Assembly: GCA_034008185.1 (NCBI GenBank)
Contig: CM067086.1
Span: forward strand, 29,781,007-29,845,006
DNA: 64,000 nt
Direction: 5' to 3'
From: Gorsachius magnificus
Lineage: Eukaryota; Chordata; Aves; Pelecaniformes; Ardeidae
The position numbers and the translations under genes were made by a program. The number at the start of each line of letters is the position of its first letter. Positions within the stretch are counted from its first letter, which is position 1. Shown one piece after another: positions 1 to 15,226 of the stretch. The notes below the pieces were generated by a model that made no database searches, was not told the origin of the DNA, and saw only the letters and a list, made by a program, of their open reading frames with translations.

Positions 1-681
1 ACTTGTGAAATGCTACACTAGATTTTAAAAATATCTTCGTCCAACATCCAAATCTTGGTATGTTCTATTCTAAACTAGTGGCACAGGTGATCATGAGACA
101 TTGAAAATGCTTTTCAACTCTACCTGGGCAGATTATTTTAGATATAAAATCCAAATGGTTCAGAACATTTTTTTAATTTAGTTTAATTTCTGCTCTTAAT
201 TTAACAGTCAATCTCAAGAGCTACAAATTATGATGGGGAGTTGAAACTTTATAGTGAAATTGGAAACTTTGTGGAATCTCAGCTTTGGTCAGTTCTGCTA
301 AGTTTGGTTAAGTTTGTTTTTCTGCAAGTAAAACATAAACAATAAATGCCATCATAGCAATAGGAAAATTCAGCACAATAGTAGAATTTGTACATCAGCT
401 CACAAATGGGAAAGTAGTGTAGAGTTTTCCAGACCCAGAAGTACTTTAAAAGAGCAATCTCACTATTTTGAATTAAGTAAGTTTTTCTGTGATGTGGAAC
501 TTGGCTAGCAATTGAAGACAACAATTTAATCTCCTTGTTCTGCACATGATGTAGTTCTCTGAGGTAAGAAGCATGCAGTCAGTATCAAACAGTGCACAGT
601 ACTTCATTCTGAGGAAAACAGTGTAAACCCAACCCCTTGAACAGGTGAGATAAAACAAATCTATACATTGTAGTTTTGCAG
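1..681. other. STARD9 intron sequence
   Basis: AT-rich intronic DNA upstream of the first FHA exon. I see no exon, RNA gene or recognisable repeat here. Confidence 0.7.
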
Positions 682-811
682 GGACGGTGGATCGAAAGGG
701 ATCATTGTATGATAGACAACAACTGTGGGATTGTGACACTGCGACCAGTTCAGGGTGCACACTGCACTGTGAATGGATGTGAAGTCACTGGATCATGTCG
801 TCTGTCACAAG
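682..811 (+). CDS. STARD9: STARD9 exon: FHA domain, first part
   Basis: Acceptor TTTTGCAG precedes it and donor GTAAGG follows it. It starts in phase 0 and ends after one base of a codon. It encodes 43 residues beginning GRWIERDHCMID, with the ERDH version of the FHA phosphopeptide-loop motif, then VTLRP and TVNG strands typical of the kinesin-3 FHA fold. The exon before it lies outside the window. Confidence 0.93.
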
Positions 812-3800
812 GTAAGGCTTGCTTTTTCTGTGAATGCTGCCTTACAATCAACTTACCTCTGGAGATTAGAGATAAGCATTTATGGAACTCATGCAGATCT
901 AAGAAATAAATCTCTCTCCTACTCCTGCCTAGCACCACAAGGCTTGATCCAAGGCTAGAGCTTCCAGATCAGGACAAATTAAGTACCCCACAGAAAGTAA
1001 AATGAAGACATAGGTGACAATATTAAGACCCCTTTTGGCAGGAGTAGTCTGTACCCTTCTGAAAAGGGAAGACCTGTGGTCAGAGGCACTGTTGTGGAAA
1101 GTAGTGGAGACTGGCTCTAAGCCAGCTGACCACTGCAAGGGTTTTTTTGACAATTATGTAATATGGTTGAAATGACTGCCAACTTTTTCACAGTGTGTTT
1201 AGGTGGAGGGTACTAGCCACTGAGTCATAGGCTATGGTGAGTGAGCTCAAATGAAATGGATCAGGCTCACATATCTTCAGGTTGTTTAAAATAAAAAAAA
1301 CTATCCAGTTTCTGGGAACATGCTATGATCTAGATTCTTAAAAAGATAGTATAAAAACAAGTTTCCAGCAGTGGGTGTTTATGTTTTTGATATGAAGTCC
1401 TACTGGTCTTCAATATGAACAGGGAATTTACTGCTATGTTGAGTTTGCAGAGATCCACGAGATTAGTTTTCTTGGACGCTGTCATTACAGAATGATAACT
1501 CTGTTCTGTAGTAGCAAATTTTAAAAATAGTTCTCTGCTCTGTGATAGTAAAGCTGTGGGTCAGAATATTTTAATTTTTTTTTTTAATATACTATTCTGT
1601 AGTAGTTTGTCTATGCTGTAGTCTGTATACTGAAGTTAAGAAACTGCTAATGTTCTAGGGACCAACTGTTTGATGAATTATGTCTCTGTAGATTTCTAAT
1701 TAATTTTTGTTCACAGGGGCCCTTGTTGTCCTTGGCAAGTCTCATAAGTTTAGATTCAATCACCCAGCAGAAGCTGCTATCTTAAGACAAAGAAGATCAG
1801 TAAGTTCTAAAACTGTATTTTTCTCTCCTAATTCTTCATTGATTTTCCTAATTATTTTTCCCCTTAAAAGCAAGTCTGATACAGATAATATTTCTTCTCA
1901 TTGTTGTATTCACTTGCTTCATTTCCTCCACCTAATGGCCTGTAATGACACTAAGCCTTTTGGGGGAGGACACTAGTGTTTCTTTCAGATGTGCTTAGCA
2001 AAAGATGATGCAGATCCCTTGAATAATTTAGTGTTTCCTATTTCTAGTCATGACTACAGTAGGATTGAAACAGAAAGGCAGAATGCCGCAGTGGAAAGAC
2101 TGGTTAAGAATCTTTCCCCATTTGTAGCTTTCTGAATTTCTTCTTTGTCTGTCATTTCACCATATGAATGAGAAATACTAGCAGAAATGGAAAATTTATG
2201 GGATTAAGTGCTTGAATATTGTTGACTCTGAAAGCATTTAACTGTTACATACATCAGAAATAGATAAAATATTTCTTGGTATGTTAGTCTCAGGAACTAA
2301 CTACTGCAAGATATTACTTGGTCAGTTAGTTCAATAATGTTTAAAAAAAATTAGTTCTTAAAATGACTGGCATGTATAACTAAAAAACCTAACTTAAAAA
2401 ATGTAAATTTTCTGTTTTAGGACATAACCATATTACCAACTGATGTTGGCAAGAATCTACCTTTTAAAATGGATTTTCATATAGTAACATTTCATACTTT
2501 CTGCTCAACTGTCTTTTTATACTTGCTTCTGTAGTTGAGATAAGGGGCTTAACTTCCATTTGTTTTCATCCTTAATTTCTTGATTAGTGAAACATGCAGT
2601 ACATTAAAACAGAGCTACAGGAAGAGGTGTACTCAGTAACAAATACTTAGCAATTTTGCCAATTATCGAAGACTAAGCAGAAGTGTAAGTGAGATTATAA
2701 ACTCACATGGAAGGTATTATGCAGCATTGCACACAGTAGTTGGCAGTGGTGGTATTAATGATAACTTGGAAGTTTCTGGGTTGCTGTGATATTTTTTTCT
2801 TCCTGTTCTTATGTTTTGTAGATTAGTGAAATCCCACCCATTCTGAGTTGTGGAGCTTTGGACTGGCTCAACTTGGATGGAAGTTGTACCTATTTTCCTC
2901 ACTATATCCTTCCTTCTCTTGACAAGTGAGTTTAAAACAAACAGTTTGAAACCAGAACTTGGTCCAGACAAAACTAAGTTGTATATGGAATAGGCCCCAT
3001 TATGTTTTCAAGTAATAAAATAGAAATGTCCAAGAAAATGCATTGGCCAACTGACTAATACACAGTGTTATGATATCCAAACAACAAACTTGAAAAATTA
3101 TTTATTTATGCACAATAAATGTTAATGCACAAGCAAGAAAATGCTTTGGATGGGACTGCCAGCCTTAATTCAGTTCACTTGCACAACTGCTTTATAGCTG
3201 TTTTGATTTACGAGCTAATCTGCAATTTTTACAATATTCTTACTTCAGTGCATAGAATGGACTTTTCAAGATATGATTTAACCAAGGTAGTTATTACCAA
3301 TTCAGATTCCCTGCTATTTTGTTGTGGAAGTCAGCAGGTTGGTTTGTTCATAAATTCCCTTTAGTTCAAGTTCTCGTTGAGCCCTTCGTCTCAGAAAGAC
3401 ATTGTGATTCTTTTTTTTTTTTTAAAACTGAGCAATAAATAAGGCATAGACTGCTTCCAAAATGTTGAGCAGCTGCTCATACTCACAGTGTCTAGTGTAT
3501 GCTTTTCATGGCAGAGCCTTTCTAAAAGGGAAAGGATTGGTGTGATGAAGACAGTGATTAATATGTATCAGGAAAATGAATGAAGATATCTCGTGGTTCA
3601 GTTCATAACATTGAAAACAGAGTATCACAGAATTAAATGTAATTGGGTTCTTTCTCTTTTTTAATTCCTCTCAGCCTGGCACATTCAATTGACCTGTTAA
3701 AGGCAAGAAACAGCCATCTTCTCATTCATATCTGTCAATAGTTCTGCTTCTTGCTAGAGTGTTTTTGATGTGGTAACATACTGGGAATCTTTTATCTCTT

Positions 3801-6800
3801 TCTAGAGGAATCATCTCATCTTGTTTTTATGAGCATAAGATGTTATCTCTGTTTTGAGCACCTCTTCATTCTTCTTGCCAAGTGGCTTGCTTTCCACCTT
3901 GGATAGTGTGTTTCTACGTGTTCTCTTTAATGTATCTAATCTCTGCATTTGCTTTTCATTTGCTGCAGTGATACCTTTCTATACAAAATGGTATTTCATT
4001 TTGTTTCTTTACTGAGGTACATTTTTCATATCACTGCTGTTACTTTGTAAAAATTAAAAAGAATTTTAAAAATAAGGGTTTGTCTAATGACCTTCAAAAG
4101 TAGATAGCAAGTTTGCTCTTTACATAGGTATAAACATCAGAGGTGGAGCTTTTGTCACAGAAATTTGCTGATGGTCCTAGAAAAACCTGCAGAAATCCCG
4201 AAGCATTGTGAACAGTTTAGCATAGAATTGCACTTTGTTTTCACTTTTTAACCTGACAAAATTGAAGGCCATTTCTGATTGATTTTATTCATACCACGTT
4301 CAGGTAGCAGGTTTGTTTGTGTTGATCAATTTTTTTAATCACTTGGACAGGACTGTGCATATTATATTGCTTAACGTTACCTTTATACTTACCTAGAGCG
4401 TTTCAAATGGTTAGTTCAGTGAAAATGAAAAGCATTATGGTATTGAAGTCACTTGATTTTTATTAATGTCCATCTCTTACAGGAATAAGCTATAAACTAT
4501 GTCTAATAGTAGTTGTCTTTCACCTTACATAATCAAGTGGTCTTTTTTATCTCTTGAATAGTTTTTTGGCAAGGGTAAACTGAATTGATCCACTCAGCCT
4601 TCCTTTACAGTAATCAGTAAGCCTGTGTTTCTGTCCAGCCAAGTAGTTTGCTCATGGAGGAGGTTATGATTGAGACATCTAGGGGTCCTTTCCAACCCAA
4701 AACATTCTATGATTCTATGATCTAGCCTAAGATCTATAATATGAGCATAAAGAGAGATACATGTTGCCTCTCAAATGTCCAGCTTTTGTGAAGAAAAGTC
4801 AGTGTCAAGTTCTAAAAGGTGCATCTGAGGTCCTTTGCAAACAGTAATGCAGGACTAAGTGGACTACAAGGAGTGCTTATTTGCTCATCAGTAAAAAGTC
4901 CACCTAGTGCAGGGTCTTGTCTCTGTCAGAAAGAGGTGCTTAGAGGAAAATATAAAAACAGGGCAAGCTATGTGTGTATGTGTCTGTCTGTATCTCTCCC
5001 TCTCTCCCTTCCCCTGCCTCCGATAGTTCTTGATGCTCTCTCAGCTGCTAGCAATCTGCATCTTAGAGTCTTCCTCTACTGAAAATTACAGTAACATCTC
5101 TGTGTATAATAACTTCAGTGAAGTTTTTGAGCCTTCTTTTTGAACACCTTTATGATTTCCTATTTTTATTTTTACAGTCAAAAATGTAGAAACTGTAAAG
5201 AAAACAAATGTTCTCCTGAACTAAGGTAAGAATATTAATGCATCTAAGTCATGCTGAATTTTTTGGCCCCTCCAGCTTTGTCTTTCTCCTGTGCTACACT
5301 GATTTCCCCCAGAAGAGATGCAAACTAGGCTTCAAACATTAATCCGATTTTATCATACTGAAACAAGAATCTGTACATGCAGCTGAGTTATAGGCAAGTC
5401 TCTGCAACCATGTTCTTTCTTCATCCTCAGTCTTGTGCAAATGGTTTGCACCTTTGTTGCATGTGTAACCTGAATCTTAAAGCCATGACTAAAGTGGGGT
5501 TTACACTGAAGCTGCCACCAATTTACAATATATAAGAACACTAAAATATATTAAATTTTATGTCAGTAGTAGGTACTGTGAATACTCATTAGTATATTGA
5601 AAATTCCTTGGACAAATTGGGTTCTCTTCCGGTGAGAAGAAAATGGCTTTATGGAAGAGTCCAAAAAAGAAGTCCTAGAACATTGTTCATTCATACAAAG
5701 AAGCACAGCAGCTGCACACAAAAATTATTCAGAAATTGCTGGGCTTCCATGGTTTTGAGTACCTTTTAATCAGGAACTGTGGAGGTACTTTGCTTTCTTC
5801 TGGATTTTTTATTTCAGAACATATGAACATATATATTATGCTAATGATTACATACAGTCTTATCTCCCATTTTTTCTCATCTGCTTTTCATGGGTTGAAT
5901 TACCAGTTCAACCTCTAATTGCATGTTAAAATATTTTGAGAAATGAGAGAGAAAACAAATTTCTACCATTGCATGCAAATATTAAAACTTTAGGCATGAA
6001 ACTTTCCTTGAAGAAGGTTGTGATTCATTGTACTCTTACTTGGCTGCTTGCTCATACATCCTGCTCAGAAGAGCCCCAGCACTTCAAGCTTCTGTTATTT
6101 GTTGTCAGCCAGCAAACACACAGAAGGCTTGTGACTAGCATCAGTCATCATATGATAACATCAACACAAATACATAGATAATGAAGTTCTTGCTCCTGTC
6201 ATTGCCTTAATACCATACTGCATATAAATACAAACCCTCATTTTGTTCTCTTGCTGGTTTGAAAAAAAAAAAAAAAAAAAAGACCATGAGTTGTTCCATT
6301 AGAGTCCAGTGGTCTAGCAGTACACTGAATTAATGCTAGCTGCTTGGGACTTGCTTAAGTTCTGTTTCCTTGAAAATACCAACATTGTTAAACTGAGGGG
6401 GAAAAAAATCATCTTACAAGAATGTGTCAAATTTAACTGAACTGAAAAGGGAACAATGCCCATAGATATGGCATCTGATGCTGGAAAACAACACAGTTAT
6501 TATTCTAATGTGGTATAGTTAACACGTCCAACTAATATCTGTAAAAATAATACTCTGAGTTCTTACTAAGAGCTTTCATTTGAGAATTTCAGTGCTCTAC
6601 AAATACAAGTTAGAGGAATCTTTTGCGTCTCTTAAAAGATCCCTCAAATATTTCATTTCACAGAGAAATGCACTGTGTCCATTACAGCAACTCTACAACT
6701 TACAGAAGAGTCACATATAGGGGCTTAGCAGGGGAACTAACTGTTTCTCTATATAACTGAAATCATAAAGGGAAAACCCGTGATAGATTGTAGTTCCAGC

Positions 6801-9800
6801 TGAACTGGAATTTAGCAAGGCAGCAGTGACCTTTACTGGAGTTCGTGGCTGTGTCTTATGCCTTTGCCAAAAAGAGGTCTGTTTTAGAAGTGTATTTAAA
6901 GGGTTGCCTTAAATAAGTCATTGCCTTCCTGTTGGTTTGGGTGCTTAGGCAAAGAAAAAAATGAGGGTTTGCATGGATACGCTAAAAAGAAAAAAAAAAA
7001 TCCCAACAAAATAATGCATGTGTGCTTTTTCTGTAAGCAAACCAGCTAATCACAAATCCAAATGATAATTTCACCTGATGGTAACTGTCATGAAGGGGAT
7101 TACTCTGTGTGTACATTTCCAAGGGTCCTTTATTTCTAAAGTTTTCTGACTCTGCTGGCCATTTTGACTGATTTCTGGTTCCCACCTCCTGCCCCCCACC
7201 CGCCAACTTTTGCTTTGAACTGTATAAGTGGCATTGCTTCAGGAAGCAATAATACAGGGTCTTCGTATCTCCTTCATTGCTCTTCCCTTTCCTTTAGGGA
7301 AGAGAAGGGAGAGGTTTGAGCCTCTGTGCTAGGCAGAAGCAGATGTATGATCCCATGCAGCTGCATGGTGCCGGCTGCTCTGAGACCCTGCAAGAAAGGC
7401 CCCAGCTCGGACACGGGTGGAGAGGGAGGATGGAGCCGGGGTGGATGTATATCGGTGGCTAGGTTTGTAACCCTGACTTGTGATTGCTCTCAGTGCTGGG
7501 ATTTGCAAAATGCCTTGCCAACATCTTTTTTTTTTTTTTTTTTTTCTGCTTTATTATTAACTCTTCTTCCCCTGGAAAAAATAAATTGTAAAAGAAAAAT
7601 GGGACTTGAACACTAGGCAGACAGAAGGATGGGGATGCTAACTGGACTGATGTTTTCTTTGGGAAAATTGGTAAATTTCAGCTTTTAGCAACAGTTATTA
7701 TTTTCACTTGAGTTTCTCTATTTGAGCCTTAAGGTTTTGTTGCAGGAAGCGTTCAGCCTCGCCACAGAGCTATTGCTGCCATAGTTACTGAAAACTGCAT
7801 TATGCTGTAGCAGCCGCCAGCCTCTGCATCAGCAGTAGAAGTGTTTGGGGAAGAGGGGAGGAGAATTACACAATAGGATCCCGGAGAGCTGACGACAAAA
7901 CAGGCTGGAAAATATGTGGATTTACAGATGGTTCATTTAGCATGCGTCATGCAAACTTTGTGGAGAGAAAAATGAGATGGAAAAACAGTCCAGCAGCACT
8001 GGTATAATATGAAAATTTTCTCAGTAATTTGTGATTATCTTTAAGGTTGGTGTCTTTCTGTTGTTGTAATTTTACTTGCTGTTTTTAAAGGTTTACTTGG
8101 AGGAGGGGTAGCTGTTGACAATTCCTGCTGCATTTGGTACACCTAGAAATCTGCATGCTTTTATGAAATTCTGTGCAGGGTTCCTTTTTTTTTTTTTTAT
8201 ATTCTGTATGCCAGAGTATGCCAGTCCTGTGAAACTGAGATTTTATGTATGTCTTGATACCTACAGAAATGAAGCTGTTTGTCCTGAGGTTATATTGTTT
8301 CCTGCTAGAACTATACTGACTGTAGATTTCTTACGTGGGTAGGCAGGAATACAAGCAATAGCAGAAATCAGTCCATGCTTGATTTCTGTGTCTCACAGTA
8401 TTCTGGTATTTCAAGTCTAAATTTAACAGTGCATCTGATTTAAGATGTTTTAGATGAAATAAATGAGTGATCTCATCTACCTATTAGAGAATATGGCTAA
8501 ATTCTTACGTTAGCTGGATTGATAATTTGGTTTTAGTTTAATCATTCAAACATGTATTACACAAACTAACTGTTCTTTAAATTGTCTATTAGGTGATTTA
8601 GCTATGAAGCGTGTGTGAATCTGCTAGTTTCTTTCTGGGGCATTGTCACCTCATTTTTTAATTTAGTTTGTCATGTTGTTTCCACAAACCAGCAAGAGTG
8701 TGTTGACATGACATAGCATGTTCGAAGGCAGAAATGGAGCGTTCTTACTTCATGTTCTTGGTTTGAGTGGTTTCTGTGAGAGACAGATCTGTATCCCAAA
8801 CAGAAACCAGCCGGTCATTTTGCTCCCCTAGTCAGTAGTCTCATGGCCAGAGGAAAAACATCTTCTGGCATTTCTGTATTATGTAAGTGGCTGTGCATGA
8901 ATTTTCATTATCTTTTTGTTCTGCTTGAGAAAACCATCTTTAAGAAGCAACTCCGTAAAAAGGTTTTTAATGTTCAGTCTCTGTATTCAGACCTGTCTTT
9001 ACTGCTCTGCCTGGTTTTTGTTTTGTACTATAAAAAATTAGGAGATGAAGCAGAGAGGCACTGAAATAGCAGCAGAACTGCAATTCGTATATATACCTTC
9101 ACCAACAGTATTTTATTACAGAAACTTTGACCTTTGAGGGAGACAATTGTACCAACTAGCTACATCAACAGAACAAAAGCAGTAATATTACTGCAATGGC
9201 TTCTGCGCTGTGTTTGTTTTTCTAAGGTTGAAAGTAAAGTATGGGTATGCCTCTGTACTCTGGTTTTTTTGGGGTGTAGTCATAGTATGGAGCTGTGATT
9301 AATAACATCAGTTTGGCCTGCATCGTGTTCTGCTCTGTGTGCAAACATACATGCCTGTTGGAAAGGATCTTACAGTTTTGTGTTAGTTCAGCAAAAAGCC
9401 ATTACCATACACATGAGGGAATACGCTAGTGCTGCTGAGAACAGCAAACACCACACTTCCATGTGCATTGTTTGCATTGCTTATTCTCAGATATTTTATA
9501 ATATGGGAGGGGTTCGGGGGGATAGTTTCAGCATTGTTGGAAAGTATGGGAAGAGCTTGTGACCCTGTCCCAGCTGTAAGCAGATGTCACCTAACCACTT
9601 CTGTGAGCGTTGTGAGGTCTTTGGATTGAAATGCAACACTGAGTTGTTTCATATACTTAAATGTTCTGGGTTTCAATTTGTGAGCTGTTTGAACTCTGAC
9701 AGGTCGATTTTATGGCAAGAATGGCTGAGAGCTAAAAGTCATGGTTAGGAAGAATACGAGACATTTTGTAAGAGGAATTTTATTTTATATAGTTTTAGTA

Positions 9801-12800
9801 AACAGTTGCAAAACAAGAATTCTTTGTCTACTGTTTTAGTATCACACTCAGCTTTTCAGCCTTATTGGCAATGATTTACTCAGTGTCCTCAATCTCATAC
9901 AGAATGGTGCTAATAATGATAAATGAATAGAAATCAAGTATCAGGTGTCAACTGGACTTTCTGATATTTGGTAATGTTAACAGATCCTCATCACTCCTCT
10001 TGCATGAATGTACTTTGTTTCTTTCACGCGTGTCTCAGACTAAGTGACTTGCCCAAGGTCATGCGATTGTCCAGTAACAAATTTAGACACGTTTTTCAAC
10101 TTTCCTACCACCATAGGAATCAGAGCTTTTATATGTATGTTAGCAAAATGGGTTAAAGACTATGCCATCATCAGAGTATGTGCAGAGACTTAACATTTAC
10201 AGTTGCTATTAAGTTTTATTAGTTTTAACATATCAGCAAGAAAAGGCTTCAGCTTACATCAAGGCTCTGTTAGGTTTTGTGCACAGGTATCCAGAGGCAG
10301 TCCTCTCCCTGAAGACCTTGCAGCCTAAGTACCTGAAAGCACAGAGGTGATATAACTGCTCCAAAATTAAAGAGGTTTTGTCTCAGATCAGTACTTTGAC
10401 CTCCAGATTATATGGTTGCACCATTACTTTTCCCTTGCAAAATACGGAAGATAGCCTGGAAGCTGCATTTAGGCAAAGCCTCCCTCAGAGTTATCACTAA
10501 AACCATGGGAGCTTTTCCTAAGCGAGATCCTTCATATTTAATACTGTGGTCAAAAAGTGATTCTTCTTTAGTTTACGAGTCTAGGTTTAACCTCTGAGTT
10601 TGTCCCCCAGTGGTTGGTGGCATTACAAATACCGGAACAGCTGGAGATTTGTACTGGCCATGTGAGTGTTTCAGTGCTGCAGCAAAGTGTCAATTCGAAC
10701 CTACTTCAGCTGGGGAATCAATTAAAGTTTATCCAAGAGGAAAAAATTACAAGTCACAGATTGTTAGCATCTTTGTAGTCAAGCCAAGGACAAATAGATC
10801 TTGGAGCTGCCTAGTCTTATAATTTGTTGCTGTGGGTCCCAGACAGACACAAACCATTTAGCAGGTGACAGTAGGCAAAGTTTGTACTCTGTACCATGCC
10901 AGAAAACTGAACAGAAGATGTGCCTTTCCAGTTTTTCTCATCAGCATTGCATTTACATAAACATTAAACCCCCGGAATTCTGTTTTCCTCAGGTGAGCGA
11001 GAGTCACAGTGATATTGTAGATAATTGAGAATCTTCAAGCTTTTCTGTAGTAAGGTTTTCCTACTGCTTCTTAAGAAAGGGAAATTATGTTCCATGTGAA
11101 GGTACTTCAGGAGATTTGTAGACTTTGGCTGTTTTATTGTTTCATCTGTTTTATCTGCTAATCTAGCACACAGAATCACAGTTGTTGCTCTAGAAATGGT
11201 TGCTTTGAACACAAGCTTACAGTTCTAAATAGAGATGTCAAATTAATTCCTATGTAACAAAGGTCAAATGCTCTTTTCATACAAGTGACCTCGTACTGGG
11301 AATGATTTTACAAACAACGTGATGTTTCCAAAGCATTGCCTTTAAAATTATGGTTTTGTTTTCTTTTGACCTTCAGGGACTGTTTAGAGTTTTGATACCT
11401 TTGCTGTCTTTAAAAGTATACTAAATGCATCATTATAATAAATACATAATGTACTTCATTAGGAAAATGTATTAAAAAAATTTTTTTTTTTTCTGAGGTT
11501 ACGTATAATAATGTGGCGTTTAGAAACAAAACAACAGGTAAAGATCATATATCACCTTTATATATAATATAACTTTAACATTAAGAATTTCTGTCCTATG
11601 TGAACAGGTAGAATATATATTCCTTTCAGAGGGCTAATGTACCTTGAATATTATCATGGATCAGGAATAGAACTATTTTGATTGTCACTCTGTGTGTGAG
11701 TGTGTAAAATTTTGGCATGCAGTCAGGAACCAAACATCTTGGAGGGGACTGTAAGGCAGTTTTTCACAGGTTAGTCACTTTTCTGGTCACAGTTTGGCTC
11801 CAAATACAGACGCAGTAACCTAATATTTGCAACCTCTGTTGCATGGTTTAGTGGAGAGATGGCAGGGTTAGGTTAACTTGGTTAACTTGGTTGGACTTGA
11901 TGATCTTAAAGGTCTTTTCCAACCTAAATGATTCTATCATCCAACAGAGAATTGTGTGATGAAGTTCTTTCCTTGGTACTGCCAGAGACTGTCAGTGTAA
12001 TCTGAACAATGCCTGTAACCTTTTCTAGGATGGAGACTTTTGATCTGAAAACAGGAGAATGCTTGTTGTTTCTGTAAAGCACTTTGAAGTTCTTATATTA
12101 CAAGTATCCTATATAGCGGTTATAAAATTTTATAACATATAAACACACCCCCCTCCAGTTTCATTTTTGGAAGGTCTACAGCAAAATGAAACCCAACAAT
12201 ACTTTTTAAACTCTTTTTGCTATTATCTTGCTGGAAATGGAATTTTCTGCTTCACCACAAGAGCTTTCATGTTTGCTGGCATTTATGATACTTACAGGAT
12301 TGTAGCCTGCGGTGACATACATATACACAGCTACTTCACCACCATGAGTTTTTGTCATAATGCTTCCTTATTAAACAAAACTGTATCTTGAATGTTTTCT
12401 GTCTTTCTTTAGTAAGATGACTTGTTTTATTACAAACGTTTGGTATTCTTTTCTGGTTTAAATTCATTGTCAACGTTTCTAACAGCAGAGAAATAGAAGC
12501 TGTGCATGAAGAGTACAAGCAGAAACTGAGAGACCAGGAAGCTTTCCACAGAAAACAAATTCAACAGCAGCAGCTCTACGTAGAGGATTTAAAGCAGCAG
12601 ATCCTGAGAGGACAGATCAAAGCAGAGCAGGAACTAGAAAATGACCAAGCACTAATCAACCAGCAGATCCAAGAAAGTGGGTACCTGCCTCTTCCCCTCT
12701 CTCACTTCCCTTCCATTACCGCATTCTTTCATCCTCTTTATGTTTTTGTCCTAGTTATGCTTTATATTATGGGTGGAACTTTTATTATGGCTTATAACTA

Positions 12801-15195
12801 GTTTTCTCTTACAATTGCCTCTTTCTGGAGAACAGTTATTAAGCTTTGATTAACAGGACCAAAGAGCCTCCTTCACAGTGCACCACCAGCACTGTTTAAT
12901 TAGCTCTGCAGGTCACTGGTGGGAGAGACAGCACCGGCACACTACTCCCCTGTGGCACTGAGCCTCTTGTCTCCCAAGCTGCTCCCCATCCTGCCTCCCT
13001 GCAGCTTTGCTCTGCTCGTATCTGTAATGCAACTCTGCTGTGTGGCAATGTAGACAGAGTTTGCTGGTGTCTTTTACAGTTTTTCTTGTGATATACCTGT
13101 GCTTCATCCAATGAGTTGTTCTAGGAAATTAAAATTGAGATGATTGTGGTAGTTCCTACCGTAAGCTTTCAGGGGAAACTGCTCTAACAAAAGGATGCGA
13201 TAGGAACCGAGCAGCCTTTCCAAGACAGTGACATGTGTCAGTTGAGGTACTCTCTTTACACATTTCATTGATGATGTCACCTGCAACAACATAGACCATT
13301 TTCAAGTGTTTATAATGAATTTCACTCATTAGGAAAAATAGGGCCATGACATAAGACCATGGCTGAAACTGAATTTAAACTAGGAAAACAAAGGAAACAT
13401 GCCTGAGAAGTAGGTGGGGCACTGACGTTCAGCGCTAAAATCCCAGCCCCAGTTAAGAGAAAGAGTTTCACAGGTTTTTATGCAGTCAGTATTTCCACAC
13501 ACCCCTGCCCTCTTATAGTATGAAGAAAAATGTATGAAGACATTTTGTGGTAGAAACTGAAGTGTGACAAATTAAGAACAAAAATAAGATGTGGGTTTTA
13601 TTTACCGTAAAGATGATTAATTAGTGGTATTGCATTCTCCACTGCTGAATTTGTTTTAAACCAAAACTGGATTAAAAAAAGAGAGGCATGCTTTGGTTCA
13701 AATAGGAGTTATTTCTCGGAAGTTCTACAGTGTTATGCAGGAGTAGTAAAGGGTAGATCAGTGATCACATTTTGAATGGCAAATAGCTATGCCAGAAGGT
13801 GGAGCCACAGTGTATTTGGAGAGGTGTTTTTTAGTGACAGTGGCTCCTGGCTCCCAGAGGTGCTGCTCTGCATGCAGGCAGACATATACTCTGCATGCAG
13901 GCAGCAAGATGTCTTGGTGGGGTTGGGCTGCCCCTTAACAAGTTTATAGACTGATTTGGGAACATTTTAAACCTTGAGATGTTTTTGACCACTGAAATTG
14001 GGTGGTTATAGTGTTCTCTAGTTTGTCTTCTAATGAATTATTTGACCCAGGTTTCTTGATATGCAAAGTATGCCTCTTACAAAGGCACTGTTCCCACTTG
14101 GCAAAACCTGCTATTGGTTCCTGGAAGAAGAAAACTGTGAATTTTTGGAAGCTTCTTAGACCCAAATTTATGCAGTCTGCAATCTTTTAATTATGCCAGC
14201 CACAATGAAGAGATTAAAAGGACATTGTGGTGATGGAATGCAGCAGAAATAGTCTTAGAGTATGTAGATAGTACAGAGAACAAGAAGAGTTCCCCCAAAA
14301 TACCTTTATTTCATGGCACTGTAGACTTGTTCTCTGCTTCCATCTAGTTCTGCTGTTTTCGCTGTGCTCACACGAAGCTTATTTTTCCCCAAAAATTTTC
14401 AGTTGGCAATGCACCAAAGTTCTCCACCTTTTCTGCGTCCTTTGGGAATTTTGAGCAAGATTAATTAGCATCTTGGAGCTTGCAGCTCTGTTGCAGGGAA
14501 ACTCTTATATGCCAAATATTTTCCTTGCTAGAAACATGCTAAAGAGAACAAATCTGGAAATAAAGAATTGAGAAAAAAGCTTCTTATGTGAAAGTTAAAA
14601 ATGTTATTAAGAAAAATTAACTAAAATAATTGCTAGAATGCTTCCCTTTTATCTGTAGAGTAACCATAGAGTTAGAATTCCTACTTCTGTACACGTGCTC
14701 TGTGCAGAGCTGCCAACATAAACAGGACAGGAGACTCGTTGTGGTAGGGATCACTAATGAAGTATGTTTAACAAGATCAGTAGTCACCAAGCAAGTAATG
14801 CTGACAGTGCCTATGCACTAATGATTTCTTACATTTGGAAAACTTCCACAGGCCAAAATTCTTCTCTTGCAGTTCAGCTGTGCAGAGCTGCAGGTAGCCT
14901 TTGTTCATCACATCAGGCTTAAATACCTCTTAATTCCTAACCCCCTGAATAAGTAACGAAAAGTTGCTTATTCAGTAAAGGACTGCAGATTGAATGTAAG
15001 CCCAGCCAAAAAAATGTTGCTGCTAGTAAGACAGTGTCGTGGTTTAACCCGGCTGGCAACTAAGCACCACGCAGCCGCTCGCTCACTCCCCCCCCCCCCG
15101 CCTCAGTGGGATGGGGGAGAGAATCGGAGAAAAGGAAAAGAAAAGTAAGACCCGTGGGTTGAGATAGAGACAGTTTAATAAGAGAGAAGAATAAC

Positions 15196-15226
<31 letters not shown>

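Larger units (their letters stand above)
5226..12485. other. Large STARD9 intron
   Basis: About 7.3 kb of intron. It holds poly(A)/poly(T) tracts (near 6260, 7526, 8186), a CR1 3' tail near 11842-11940 and two possible old SINE remnants near 10.0 and 10.35 kb. A slightly GC-richer block at about 7320-7480 has no gene support. Confidence 0.6.

Noticed and set aside
7320..7480. GC-richer block as a promoter or CpG island
   Set aside because: Few CpG dinucleotides and no first exon or start-site context; it lies inside a STARD9 intron.
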